From contig NZ_JAMQBK010000023.1 of NCBI RefSeq assembly GCF_023701485.1, positions 39,302 to 103,301 of the forward strand: a DNA stretch of 64,000 nt, given 5' to 3'. The DNA is from Aporhodopirellula aestuarii. GTDB taxonomy: Bacteria > Planctomycetota > Planctomycetia > Pirellulales > Pirellulaceae. Of the stretch, positions 51,293-59,778 are shown one piece after another. Each line of letters begins with the position of its first letter. Within the stretch, counting starts at the first letter, position 1. The notes beneath the pieces were generated by a model that saw only the letters and a program-made list of their open reading frames with translations, was not told the DNA's origin and searched no databases. The position numbers and the translations under genes are program-made.

Positions 51293-52510
51293 TTAGAAGT
51301 CCGAATCAACCACTTCTTTGGCAGCGCGAGTACCGAGGGCTCCCCAGAGCCCGAACGGTGACACCCGACCTGCGGCGAGCCCGCCAGTTGCGTTGGAAAC
51401 TTGAGCGCTGTTGCTGTTACCCGCTTCGATCGAATCGGTGATGAACTTGACCGCACCATCGCCCATGAGAACGTGGCAACCGCCCTGGTGACGACTGCTC
51501 GGAGGACAGACACCGGCCGAGCTGTGGTCTCCGGCCATACACACTTCACGATTAGGCGGCAGGATCGTGTTCATGCCGCTGTAGGCGATTCGACCGAACG
51601 CCCATTTGTACCCGCGGCGACGATCGCTTTCGGTTTCGTTGACGGTGACTTGCGTCCCCCAGAACTGAGGTCGAGTTGGATCTGTACCGTTGCATGCCAA
51701 GGCACCATTCGCACTAACCATATCGCGACCGTCATCATTCGTGCTTCCTGAAGCACCCCACAAAGTACGCTTGTCGCGGTCTCCTAAATCTGTCGTGATT
51801 TCACCCGCGGCGATGGTGTTGGACAATCCATCCAAGATATCGCGGAAGGAGAGGGTGGTACGAGGGACGAAGAAGCCACGCTGGGCATGGCGGACAGCGA
51901 TCGCACGAGTGCTGTTGACGTTCTCATTGTTGTCGAGTGACCCCCAGTCACCCATGTGCACCGAATCGCCGGCACAATAGGCGTAGTTGGTGCGTCCATC
52001 TGATGGCAAACCGACACCAGGATCGCTGGGGCAGCGAAGCGACGGGATGTTAGTCAACCAAGGCTGATACGGAGTGCTTCCATAGGTGTTTTGCGAACGC
52101 TTAGGATTGGGTCCCATCGACTGGAAGACGCCCGCAGTAATCGTCAACGGATTGCTAATCTGCTCCCAAACGGCCTGCTGTTCCATGAACGGTGTGAGCC
52201 CAACCAGCCAATTCAAATCAGACCGATTAAATCCGGTGTTGACCGCCTGACTTTCCGCATCGGTTTTGTTCGGATGGGCAGTTCCGCCCTGTGATCGGGG
52301 GCATTGGTTGTAAGCGGAATGATAATTATGCAACGCCAAACCGACCTGCTTGAAATTGTTACTGCAACTCATGCGGCGGGCCGCCTCACGAGCCGCTTGA
52401 ACGGCCGGCAGTAGCAAGCCAACGAGAACGCCAATGATTGCAATCACAACGAGAAGCTCCACTAACGTGAAGCCCGAATTCTGCCGTTTAGGCAAGGGCT
52501 TTGAAGCCAT
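51293..52510 (-). CDS. DUF1559 pseudopilin-like protein
   Basis: A 405-residue protein with a type IV pilin-like N-terminus: a short basic leader (MASKPLPKRQNSG) and FTLVELLVVIAIIGVLVGLL, cut by prepilin peptidase after Gly. The DUF1559 body follows (AARRMSCSNNFKQVGLALHN) and ends with the H-X9-DG signature (HQGGCHVLMGDG). These proteins are abundant in planctomycetes and are probably assembled into pseudopili or held in the envelope. Their cargo is unknown. The gene is convergent to the DUF1501 gene. It has a normal length for the family and no visible operon partner. Confidence 0.95.
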   Translation of the reverse strand: MASKPLPKRQNSGFTLVELLVVIAIIGVLVGLLLPAVQAAREAARRMSCSNNFKQVGLALHNYHSAYNQCPRSQGGTAHPNKTDAESQAVNTGFNRSDLNWLVGLTPFMEQQAVWEQISNPLTITAGVFQSMGPNPKRSQNTYGSTPYQPWLTNIPSLRCPSDPGVGLPSDGRTNYAYCAGDSVHMGDWGSLDNNENVNSTRAIAVRHAQRGFFVPRTTLSFRDILDGLSNTIAAGEITTDLGDRDKRTLWGASGSTNDDGRDMVSANGALACNGTDPTRPQFWGTQVTVNETESDRRRGYKWAFGRIAYSGMNTILPPNREVCMAGDHSSAGVCPPSSRHQGGCHVLMGDGAVKFITDSIEAGNSNSAQVSNATGGLAAGRVSPFGLWGALGTRAAKEVVDSDF

Positions 52511-53120
52511 ACCAGGTGTACTCCGATAAGAACAAAAAGAAGGTCACAATGTCCAATTTCACAACTGAACCGCCATATCTTACCAAACATTGTAGTGGAG
52601 ACGCGTACTTTTTCCTCGTCAGCCGTTTAGATGACGGCAAAAATCACCCCCGCTGCAGCGAGTGGACAATCGATGGCGGTCCGCCCCCGCCCTGCCCATC
52701 CGTCCAAATGCGATTCTTGAGCATTAAACGATGTCCTTGACCGCGTTGTGGAACTCGAGAGGACCTTCGCGAAACACAGCTCACCAGGAGCTCCAACAGA
52801 CTCGGCAGCTCAAGCCCCCGAGCCCCTTAGACGCACCAACCCGCAACCGCATCCTGTCCTCGCCGACTCAGTGCTGGGGCAATGAAAAAACGACCATCCG
52901 CTCCAATAACGTCACACACTTATCAACTACATAGACGTCTTGTCCGTGACATGATTTCGTTGCCAGTTAGCATCCACCGGATCGAGACGACGATTGCCGA
53001 AGTCCGTTCGGCTCTCCTCAACTAAATAGCATTTGCACTGCGACTCGATCGACTAAGATACCGGCTTCACGCCGGTATCGGCGATCTGATCAACGAGTCA
53101 AAACACAAGGGACAAATTGA
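52511..53120. other. Intergenic region between divergent genes
   Basis: This is 610 bp between the minus-strand DUF1559 and the plus-strand CBM-like gene. Only short, unsupported ORFs are present. Promoters of both genes should be here. The notable element is the hairpin at 53057-53079, described separately. Confidence 0.5.
53057..53079. promoter_or_regulatory. Perfect 9-bp inverted repeat upstream of the CBM-like gene
   Basis: GATACCGGC (53057-53065) and GCCGGTATC (53071-53079) flank a 5-nt loop (TTCAC; GTGAA on the other strand). The element ends about 42 nt before the ATG at 53121. It may be an operator, an mRNA hairpin or a further REP-like repeat. No T-run follows, so it is not an intrinsic terminator. 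Confidence 0.5.
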
Positions 53121-53798
53121 ATGTATGCAATGCGAACGCTTGGTAGCGTGGTCGGCACTTTGACACTCGCTGTGATCGTAGCGACGCAGGCGAGTGGAAA
53201 CGAATCAACAACCACAGCGATCGATCAACCGATCATGATCGAAGCGGAGAGTTTTACGGCACAGCGGAACGATGATCTGCGACGCTGGACCGTGATCCCC
53301 AACAACGAAAGCTCGTCGAAAATTCCAGAAAACGATCAGCGAAAACAGGCTGCCGAAGGGGCGAGTAACGGAGCCTACATTAGACTGCTTCCTGACACCC
53401 GCGTGACGCATGCCGACAAACTCATTCGGGGCGAAAACTTCAGTCCCGAAGCGGGCAAGATGGCCGTAATCAGCTATCCAGTTGAAATCCCCAAAGCCGG
53501 CCGATACTACGTCTGGGTACGTGCCTTCTCTACCGGCAGCGAAGACAACGGCATCCATGTCGGAATCGATGGCGAGTGGCCCGAACATGGCCAACGGATG
53601 CAGTGGTGCGAAGGCAAAAACACCTGGCGTTGGCAGTGTGCCCAGCGCACCGAAAAACAGCACTGCGGAGTGCCGATGGAGATCTACCTCGACATCGATG
53701 CTCCCGGCAAGAAGACAATCGAATTTTCGATGCGAGAGGACGGGTTCACGATGGATCAGTTTCTGCTGACCACCGACAAAAACTATCGCCCTGAATGA
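53121..53798 (+). CDS. Secreted CBM6/CBM35-like carbohydrate-binding protein
   Basis: A 225-residue protein with a signal peptide (LGSVVGTLTLAVIVATQASG). The mature part starts with IMIEAESFTAQ, the typical opening of CBM6/CBM35 beta-sandwich modules, and has PKAGRYYVWVRAFSTGS and a late IEFSMREDGFTMDQFLLTTD, where the Asp/Gln of the D-x-F/x-L end normally sits near the calcium and sugar sites. Cys near KQHCGVP and RWQCAQR may form a disulfide. There is no catalytic domain, so it should bind rather than cut glycans, unless the fold is a related C-terminal domain of glycosidases. The start at 53121 has AAGGGA about 9 nt upstream, and a second ATG nine bases later is possible. Confidence 0.78.
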   Translation: MYAMRTLGSVVGTLTLAVIVATQASGNESTTTAIDQPIMIEAESFTAQRNDDLRRWTVIPNNESSSKIPENDQRKQAAEGASNGAYIRLLPDTRVTHADKLIRGENFSPEAGKMAVISYPVEIPKAGRYYVWVRAFSTGSEDNGIHVGIDGEWPEHGQRMQWCEGKNTWRWQCAQRTEKQHCGVPMEIYLDIDAPGKKTIEFSMREDGFTMDQFLLTTDKNYRPE

Positions 53799-54190
53799 AC
53801 GCGGATCAGCCAACCCGGCTTTCCATTCCCCCATCGTCACGCTCCCGGTGAAGTCACCACTTCGCCGGGCTGAATGAACCGCATCGGATCAAACGCAGCA
53901 GGCGGTTTGATCGTGACGTGACGACCTACCGCGAGCTTCTCTTTCATCCATCTCGTTCCTTGGTCATCAAGCAGTCTCGTCTCAGGGCCCGATTGAACAC
54001 ACGAACAATCATGGTTTCATCAGGCCCCAAACGTCGGCCCGCATCTAAAATCGTTGGAGCACGACCCCAGAATGCTGTGGCATAGTCACCAACACGAAAG
54101 GCGGCTTTGAAGGAAAGTCTCACGCCGACGGCATTGCGTCTGGGCCCCGAATTTGTGAAGCTTTGCCACCCGCTGTTCGAAATCAGACGC
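53799..54190. other. Intergenic region with possible decayed coding sequence
   Basis: This is 392 bp between the CBM-like gene on the plus strand and the GH128 gene on the minus strand. No intact gene is supported. Minus-strand translation gives protein-like pieces in two frames, described under the pseudogene call for 53838-54190. Confidence 0.45.
53838..54190 (-). pseudogene. Possible gene remnant with frame change
   Basis: On the minus strand one frame reads FKAAFRVGDYATAFWGRAP followed by TILDAGRRLGPDETMIVR, then a stop at 53944. A second frame around and after this stop reads SGPETRLLDDQGTRWM, then KEKLAVGRHVTIKPPAAFDP and MRFIQPGEVVTSPGA up to a stop at 53838. Both pieces look like secreted-enzyme sequence and could be parts of one protein split by a frameshift. 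I cannot name the family. It follows the GH128 gene directly, so the piece may be a lost glycan-related neighbour. A chance open frame is the alternative. Confidence 0.3.
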
Positions 54191-57100
54191 TCACTGATAA
54201 AGGAGTTGCGTGAGGGCGTGATCGATAGTCGTGTATCGCTCTTCCTTCTCATTCTCGTCTTCGCTGTCAACGAGCGAATCGACCTTGATACGAGTTGCTT
54301 GTTCCCGTTGACCTAAGACAACGCTTGAGCGAGGCATTTCGGGATCGAAGTCTTGCAAGGTCACGACGGGCGCGAATGTTTCGTCATCATTTTCGGCGGG
54401 AGCGAACTTGGTCTGTGAACTGAGTTCATCCGTGTTAAACAACGTCTGCTCGGCACCGAATTCATTCGATGCAACACGCAAATTCATATGATTGATGATA
54501 CGCAGTGCATCCAGCGCGGACAAAATTCCCTCACCGGTTACATCCACAAAACTCATAGGAAAATCGCTGCCCAACGAAGCCGGATCTATCAAAGCTTCCG
54601 ACCCCGATTCAAACAAGACACCATCGTTGAGGCGGTTGATAATCACCAGCGCGTCGACTGCGTCGATGTTTCCCGAAGCGTTGACATCCAAACGTTCGAG
54701 TGGGTTGGTCCAGTTGAGCCCCGTGAGCTGAACGGTCGCACTGTCGGACGTTGCCATAATGACGAACTGGCCGTTGTCGACCAATGCCTCCGATACTCGG
54801 AACGCGTTGTTTGCGTTGACGCTGGTGTCGGCACTTAATTCCAAGGCGTCATCCGCGTCCATGATCACCCGGAGTGTCTGCCCACCATCGGGTAATGTGG
54901 CAACTTGCGTCTCGGTCATGGTCAGCACGTTGGCCCCCGTGCCGGTGATGTCAATCGTTTCCAATCCCGAAAAGGCATGCGTGGAACCAGGTCGCAAGTG
55001 CTGGTTTTCTCCGGAGACAACCAGTCGATCGTTACCCGCACCGCCATTCAATCCGACGCCGCCGCTGAACGTAGTGAACGAGGTCGAAAACTCGAGAGTA
55101 TCGTCGCCACTGGAACCGGTGAAATCGAACTCCGCCAGGTCGGCGGCGGGACCTTGGAATAGGATCGTGCTGCCATCGCGAACGATCACATCGGTGCCGA
55201 TGGTTTCAATCGTGACGGTACCCGGCGTGATCGAGGTCACGTTGACGTCGTTGTTTCCACCAGACTGCAGTGTGACGATGTAGTCTTCGACTTCCCCATC
55301 TGCTGCGGCGCCGGTGACTTCGAGATCGCCCGCCGTGCTGAGTCGGAACCGCGCTGCAGCGTCAGAAGAAAATGATCCGGCAGGGATCAGGTAGCTCAAC
55401 GTGTTGGCACCAGCGATCACTTCCACGCTGTCGAATATCTGTTCCGATCCAGACCAGTTGCCGCTGCCGTCGAAGTCAATCCAAGCATCCAGCTTTCCGG
55501 CTGCCGAAGCGACAATAGCAAAGCTGGATCTGGTCGCAGACGTCGTGCTGGCGATCGCGGTTGCAAGCGAGGTGACTCCATCATCGTCGGCGCCGTCGGA
55601 GTCGGCAGCGGCCGATGCCACTCCATCTGCTTCGGGATCGATCGCGTTGCCGAGCCGGAGGGTGCCGACGGTGTGCCGTGCACCGTCTTGGGCCAAAGTC
55701 ACGGGATAGCCGGCCGGGGCGTCGCCAAAATCCAGCGTCGCCGCGGCTGCCATGATCGTGATGAGAAACTGATCGCTAGCCGCGACATCACTCGCGTCGC
55801 TGGCAGTCACCCGTACAGTCACCGAGCCCACATCCGTACGGCTTGGCACGCCACTAAAAGCACGCGTCGTTGCCGAGAACGACAGCCAAGACGGCAAAGC
55901 CCCACCATCGGCGAGCGTGGCCGTGTAGGTCAGTGCATCCCCATCCGGATCCTGAAACGCATCGTCTGCCAATTGGAAGGAAAATTCTGCACCTTCCGTA
56001 GCGTCCTGATCGGCAATGGGGTTCGCCAATTCAGGAGCGTCGTTCGTCACGATGACAACTCGATGATCCTCGACTTCACCGTCATAGGCCGCCCCCGTCA
56101 CACTCAGATTACCGGCCGTGCTGACGCGAAAACGCGCATACGTTTCCCCCTCTTTCACGTTCGTCCCCGTATGCTGCGGTACGGTGAAGCTAAGCGTCTG
56201 GGTTCCGTTGGCGGTCCCGAGGTCAAAGCTATTAAAGATCTGTTCACCATCATCGAGCCAATCGCCGTCGTGATTAAAATCGACCCAGGCATCGAGCCGA
56301 TTCGAGGTTGGATCGGCATTCATCAACTCCACGTCCACCTTTGCGGTTCGAGCCGCAACAGACGTTGCGTTGATGGCGGTTGCGAAGGTAACACCGTCTT
56401 CATCATCTGAACCACTTAAGTCATCCGCCAAGCTGTCGGCGGAGTTGGAACCATCGGCTTCGGCATCGGCGAGCGATCCGAGCGTCGGGCCGCCACCCGT
56501 ATGACGAGGCCCGTCATCGGCAAGCGTAACGGGATACGGGTCCGGCGCGTCCCCGAAATCACTGTGAATGGCAGCCTCATACGGCTTGACGAACCACCAG
56601 TCGGTGCTGTCCATGGAAGCGGCAGTCGCTGGTGTGACCACGTCCAGTGTTTGCGAAGTCGGTGCTCCGCTGGCGTCATTGACACGGTCTAATCGCAGGT
56701 AGTTGCCGCTACCGGAGTGAACAACATTCTGCCATCCGTAAACATCTTGTTGAATCTTCCACCGCACTCCCCATCCGGTGGCACCCGGCTCGGACATCAC
56801 GATGTTCCCGGATTCCAATTTGACGCGTCGGCCATCGACGGCCGAAGTGATAAAGACTTCGTCGTTGCCCGCATCCTGAACAATCCACTGCACCGAATCG
56901 TCCTCGACGCGAATCGTCGCTTTCTCCACCGCGGCCCCACCATCGTTCTGCAAGCGATGAAATGCGGCCCGGTTGTGGAGCAGGTAAAGCGTTTCATTTT
57001 CGACATTGGTCTCACCGTCCCAAGCCGCGTAAGCCTTTCCGAATGGTGTCAATGCTTTGTTACTATTTGAAATGAAAAAGTTCGATCGAGGATTCGATTT

Positions 57101-59212
57101 TTCCCACGGCGTGTCCGGCTCCGCACCGGTCCACAGAAACAGAGCGTACTTGTCCAAATTTGCTTTCGATTCGGCACGATACATAAACTCCAAAATGAAG
57201 TTGTAGTTCGTCTCTTCAGACCAATTGCCGCTTCCTCCGCTCCAATCCACCACGGCGAACTCGGTCAACCAAACATCCCTTCCATTGGACTTCGCTTGCG
57301 TCGAATTAACCCAATTAAGAACGTTGTTCACATTCGGCGAGCTATACCAGTGCGTAGCGGCATAGTCGGTTCGGTACCCGAACGCGTCGGTTTGATCTGA
57401 AAAATCTTCCAACCATGATTGTCCTGCGGCCCCATGAGCGTTGGCGGGAGATACCAGCGGCACATCCATCGCCAGCAATTGTGGCCACAAACCGACCGCG
57501 GTGGCAACGGTCATGTTCGCCTGGTCTGCGCGGTCGGGTTCGTTGAACCCGAGCAGGTACGATGGCTTGAGTTCATCGTTCCAATCATCGTACTTTTGGT
57601 GCAGATTCGTCAAACTTGGCCATCCCTCCCGAAACTGCATCGGTGCATAAAACTGATCATGAGGCAGCGAATCGAAATTCCCCCGGTTCCAGTCATACGA
57701 CCAACTGCTGCCAAACGACCCCACGGTTGCACTCGCCGTTCCCTTCTTGAAGTAATCGTCGATGAACGTCAGTTTCCATTCTTGATTATTGGCCGGATCG
57801 GCTGCCGAATCAAAAGGTTGCTGCGTGACAGTATTGGGGTATGCCCCGCCGGTGTGCAGCACCATTCCCGACCAGACATTCACGAACTGAAAATAACCTC
57901 CATCGGTTGGCTCCAGACGCCAAAGTTGATGCGGCGCGGCGGAGTAGTTACCTTCGATAATGGCAGCGCCCGCTTCCAACGAAGCGTCCGCAACCTGCAA
58001 CGCTTGACCGGTATCCTCGGAACGAATGCGATAGGCATCCAAAGCATACGAGTACAAGACTTGATATTGCCGATCAACTTGTGGTGTTGCCCCGGTGGTC
58101 TGAGTTGCCCCCGTTTCGTCAGCGACCAATGCACGATTGTTCTGCCTCGAAACGATTCGATACCAAGCGTCACCGAAGTCGTCAAATGTGGTCTGCGGCG
58201 GTGACTCGAATTTGACAGAAGTCCCGATCGGGTAACCCGAACCGCTGGCAGACGTGTTCGCCGGAAACGCAACCATCTCACGCACCGAACCGTTGGCCTG
58301 ATTAAAAGAGATGCGAATGCGGTTGGCGAGCACCGGCGTCGAGAAATTGATGACCAACTCGCCCGAGCTGTTTCCTGTAATCGAATTCCCGGACATGCTT
58401 CCCGACGAAACAGTGCCACCTGGAACCGGTGTGTAGGAACTCCCAAAATTGTTCGAGTAATGAATCGTAAAATCGCTGATCGGATTGACGATCGTTCCGC
58501 CCGGCCCGGCCTCGCCGGAATAGAGATGGACGGACCCGACTTCGTGACTGGTCGGGATGCGAACCGCCAATCGGTGTGTTCCCGAGGAACTGTCTGAGCT
58601 CCAACGCGAGTCATCGGCAACGTAACCATCGACCGCTTGGATCGCGTAGTGATCTCCCGCGACGGAAGTGGTCCCCGGCGCGAGCATCGAACCCAAATTC
58701 AGGTTGACTGCGGTCCCCAGCGGATAACCTGCCGGACCATTCGGCGGCAACAGCACAAACTCCTTGACTTGCAGTTGATTCGCATTGGTGTGAATGCGAA
58801 ATCGAGTGGCAGTGACAGTCGCTGGGAAGATGAGGTTGTGGTCAGTTGAGTTGTCCCCCACAACGCTGGTGATCGTTTGCCACGACGAACCGTCGTGATA
58901 CTGAAGGTCGAATGACGAAACTTTGTTGGTGTCGTCGAGACCAAGATAGACGTGTGCCGAACCAATCGGATAGGGAGCTTGCAATCGAACTTCGACCCAG
59001 TGGGGATTCGTGTTATTTTGGAAAATCCACCGTGAGTCGTTTGAGACAATTCCATCGGTCGCTTCATTGAGACTGCCCGAGCCTACCGAATCGACAACCG
59101 TGGGTTGGAATTGAGCCAGATTCACCGTTAGTAGCTGCCTGGGCTCGAGACGCTCCATCGACAGACGCCTACGTGCGAAGTCCTTCAACCTCAACTTGCT
59201 TCGCATTGACAT
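54191..59212 (-). CDS. Modular GH128-like beta-1,3-glucanase with LEPR-XLL N-terminus and dockerin-like end
   Basis: A 1673-residue protein starting at ATG 59212 (ribosome site AAAAGG); a GTG 15 codons upstream is possible. An Arg-rich N-terminus holds MERLEPRQLLTVN. Next come two F5/8C-like modules (about 35-155 and 165-320), a ricin-like beta-trefoil (about 345-480), and the GH128/Asl1-like catalytic domain (about 495-730). The GH128 domain has GFNEPDRADQ with Glu558 and WLTEFAVVDW with Glu651, probably acid/base and nucleophile. A second trefoil-like part, two GEVED domains (SDFGDAPDPYPVTLADDG, LDFGDAPAGYPVTLAQDG) around a cadherin-like domain (LANPIADQDATEGAEFSF), and a dockerin-like pair (LDVNASGNIDAVDALVIINR, FVDVTGEGILSALDALRII) follow. 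It should hydrolyse beta-1,3-glucan such as laminarin outside the cell. Confidence 0.9.
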   Translation of the reverse strand: MSMRSKLRLKDFARRRLSMERLEPRQLLTVNLAQFQPTVVDSVGSGSLNEATDGIVSNDSRWIFQNNTNPHWVEVRLQAPYPIGSAHVYLGLDDTNKVSSFDLQYHDGSSWQTITSVVGDNSTDHNLIFPATVTATRFRIHTNANQLQVKEFVLLPPNGPAGYPLGTAVNLNLGSMLAPGTTSVAGDHYAIQAVDGYVADDSRWSSDSSSGTHRLAVRIPTSHEVGSVHLYSGEAGPGGTIVNPISDFTIHYSNNFGSSYTPVPGGTVSSGSMSGNSITGNSSGELVINFSTPVLANRIRISFNQANGSVREMVAFPANTSASGSGYPIGTSVKFESPPQTTFDDFGDAWYRIVSRQNNRALVADETGATQTTGATPQVDRQYQVLYSYALDAYRIRSEDTGQALQVADASLEAGAAIIEGNYSAAPHQLWRLEPTDGGYFQFVNVWSGMVLHTGGAYPNTVTQQPFDSAADPANNQEWKLTFIDDYFKKGTASATVGSFGSSWSYDWNRGNFDSLPHDQFYAPMQFREGWPSLTNLHQKYDDWNDELKPSYLLGFNEPDRADQANMTVATAVGLWPQLLAMDVPLVSPANAHGAAGQSWLEDFSDQTDAFGYRTDYAATHWYSSPNVNNVLNWVNSTQAKSNGRDVWLTEFAVVDWSGGSGNWSEETNYNFILEFMYRAESKANLDKYALFLWTGAEPDTPWEKSNPRSNFFISNSNKALTPFGKAYAAWDGETNVENETLYLLHNRAAFHRLQNDGGAAVEKATIRVEDDSVQWIVQDAGNDEVFITSAVDGRRVKLESGNIVMSEPGATGWGVRWKIQQDVYGWQNVVHSGSGNYLRLDRVNDASGAPTSQTLDVVTPATAASMDSTDWWFVKPYEAAIHSDFGDAPDPYPVTLADDGPRHTGGGPTLGSLADAEADGSNSADSLADDLSGSDDEDGVTFATAINATSVAARTAKVDVELMNADPTSNRLDAWVDFNHDGDWLDDGEQIFNSFDLGTANGTQTLSFTVPQHTGTNVKEGETYARFRVSTAGNLSVTGAAYDGEVEDHRVVIVTNDAPELANPIADQDATEGAEFSFQLADDAFQDPDGDALTYTATLADGGALPSWLSFSATTRAFSGVPSRTDVGSVTVRVTASDASDVAASDQFLITIMAAAATLDFGDAPAGYPVTLAQDGARHTVGTLRLGNAIDPEADGVASAAADSDGADDDGVTSLATAIASTTSATRSSFAIVASAAGKLDAWIDFDGSGNWSGSEQIFDSVEVIAGANTLSYLIPAGSFSSDAAARFRLSTAGDLEVTGAAADGEVEDYIVTLQSGGNNDVNVTSITPGTVTIETIGTDVIVRDGSTILFQGPAADLAEFDFTGSSGDDTLEFSTSFTTFSGGVGLNGGAGNDRLVVSGENQHLRPGSTHAFSGLETIDITGTGANVLTMTETQVATLPDGGQTLRVIMDADDALELSADTSVNANNAFRVSEALVDNGQFVIMATSDSATVQLTGLNWTNPLERLDVNASGNIDAVDALVIINRLNDGVLFESGSEALIDPASLGSDFPMSFVDVTGEGILSALDALRIINHMNLRVASNEFGAEQTLFNTDELSSQTKFAPAENDDETFAPVVTLQDFDPEMPRSSVVLGQREQATRIKVDSLVDSEDENEKEERYTTIDHALTQLLYQ

Positions 59213-59778
59213 ACTCAACCTTTTGGGTCTTGAAGACCCGTCGGTGTTCTCGCCCACGAACTTCTGTCTAGAAAAAGCGCAGATCGATTGAATGGGAACT
59301 GACGCCCTCTGCGTTCCGAACGTGGAACCAACAACGCAAGTCCTTTAGATAGCGACAAGCATTGTAAACTCGCCTCCCCGAATAAGCACCCGATAAAATA
59401 AGTACCCAATAAGTTGTCCAATCCGTTTCTCGACAACGAATCGACCGGGAATGTCCATGCCGAGAATGGACAAAGCGCCGCGGATTAGACCCACACTGCA
59501 ACCCCAGAGGTACTACACCCCCCACGACACACCCTGATCCAACCGACGCCGGCATGGCCCGTCGACTTGGGTCGTCGAATCCTGCAACGCCCCTGAGTTG
59601 CATTCATCTCCTTTCGATTTCTCCGACGCAAACACACGTCAATCACATCGAGCGAGGCCCGCAAACAACGACACCATCAAACGTTCCATTCTTGGCTTCC
59701 TCGCCAGAATCGCATTGCTCAACGATTCCTGGCGATATCCCCTACAGCGTTTCATTTCCACGCTTTACCAAGCGTTCG
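59213..59778. other. Intergenic region between GH128 and sulfatase genes
   Basis: This is 566 bp between the sulfatase stop and the GH128 start, both on the minus strand. It should hold the GH128 promoter. Short unsupported ORFs only; no clear hairpin or repeat was noticed. Confidence 0.5.
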
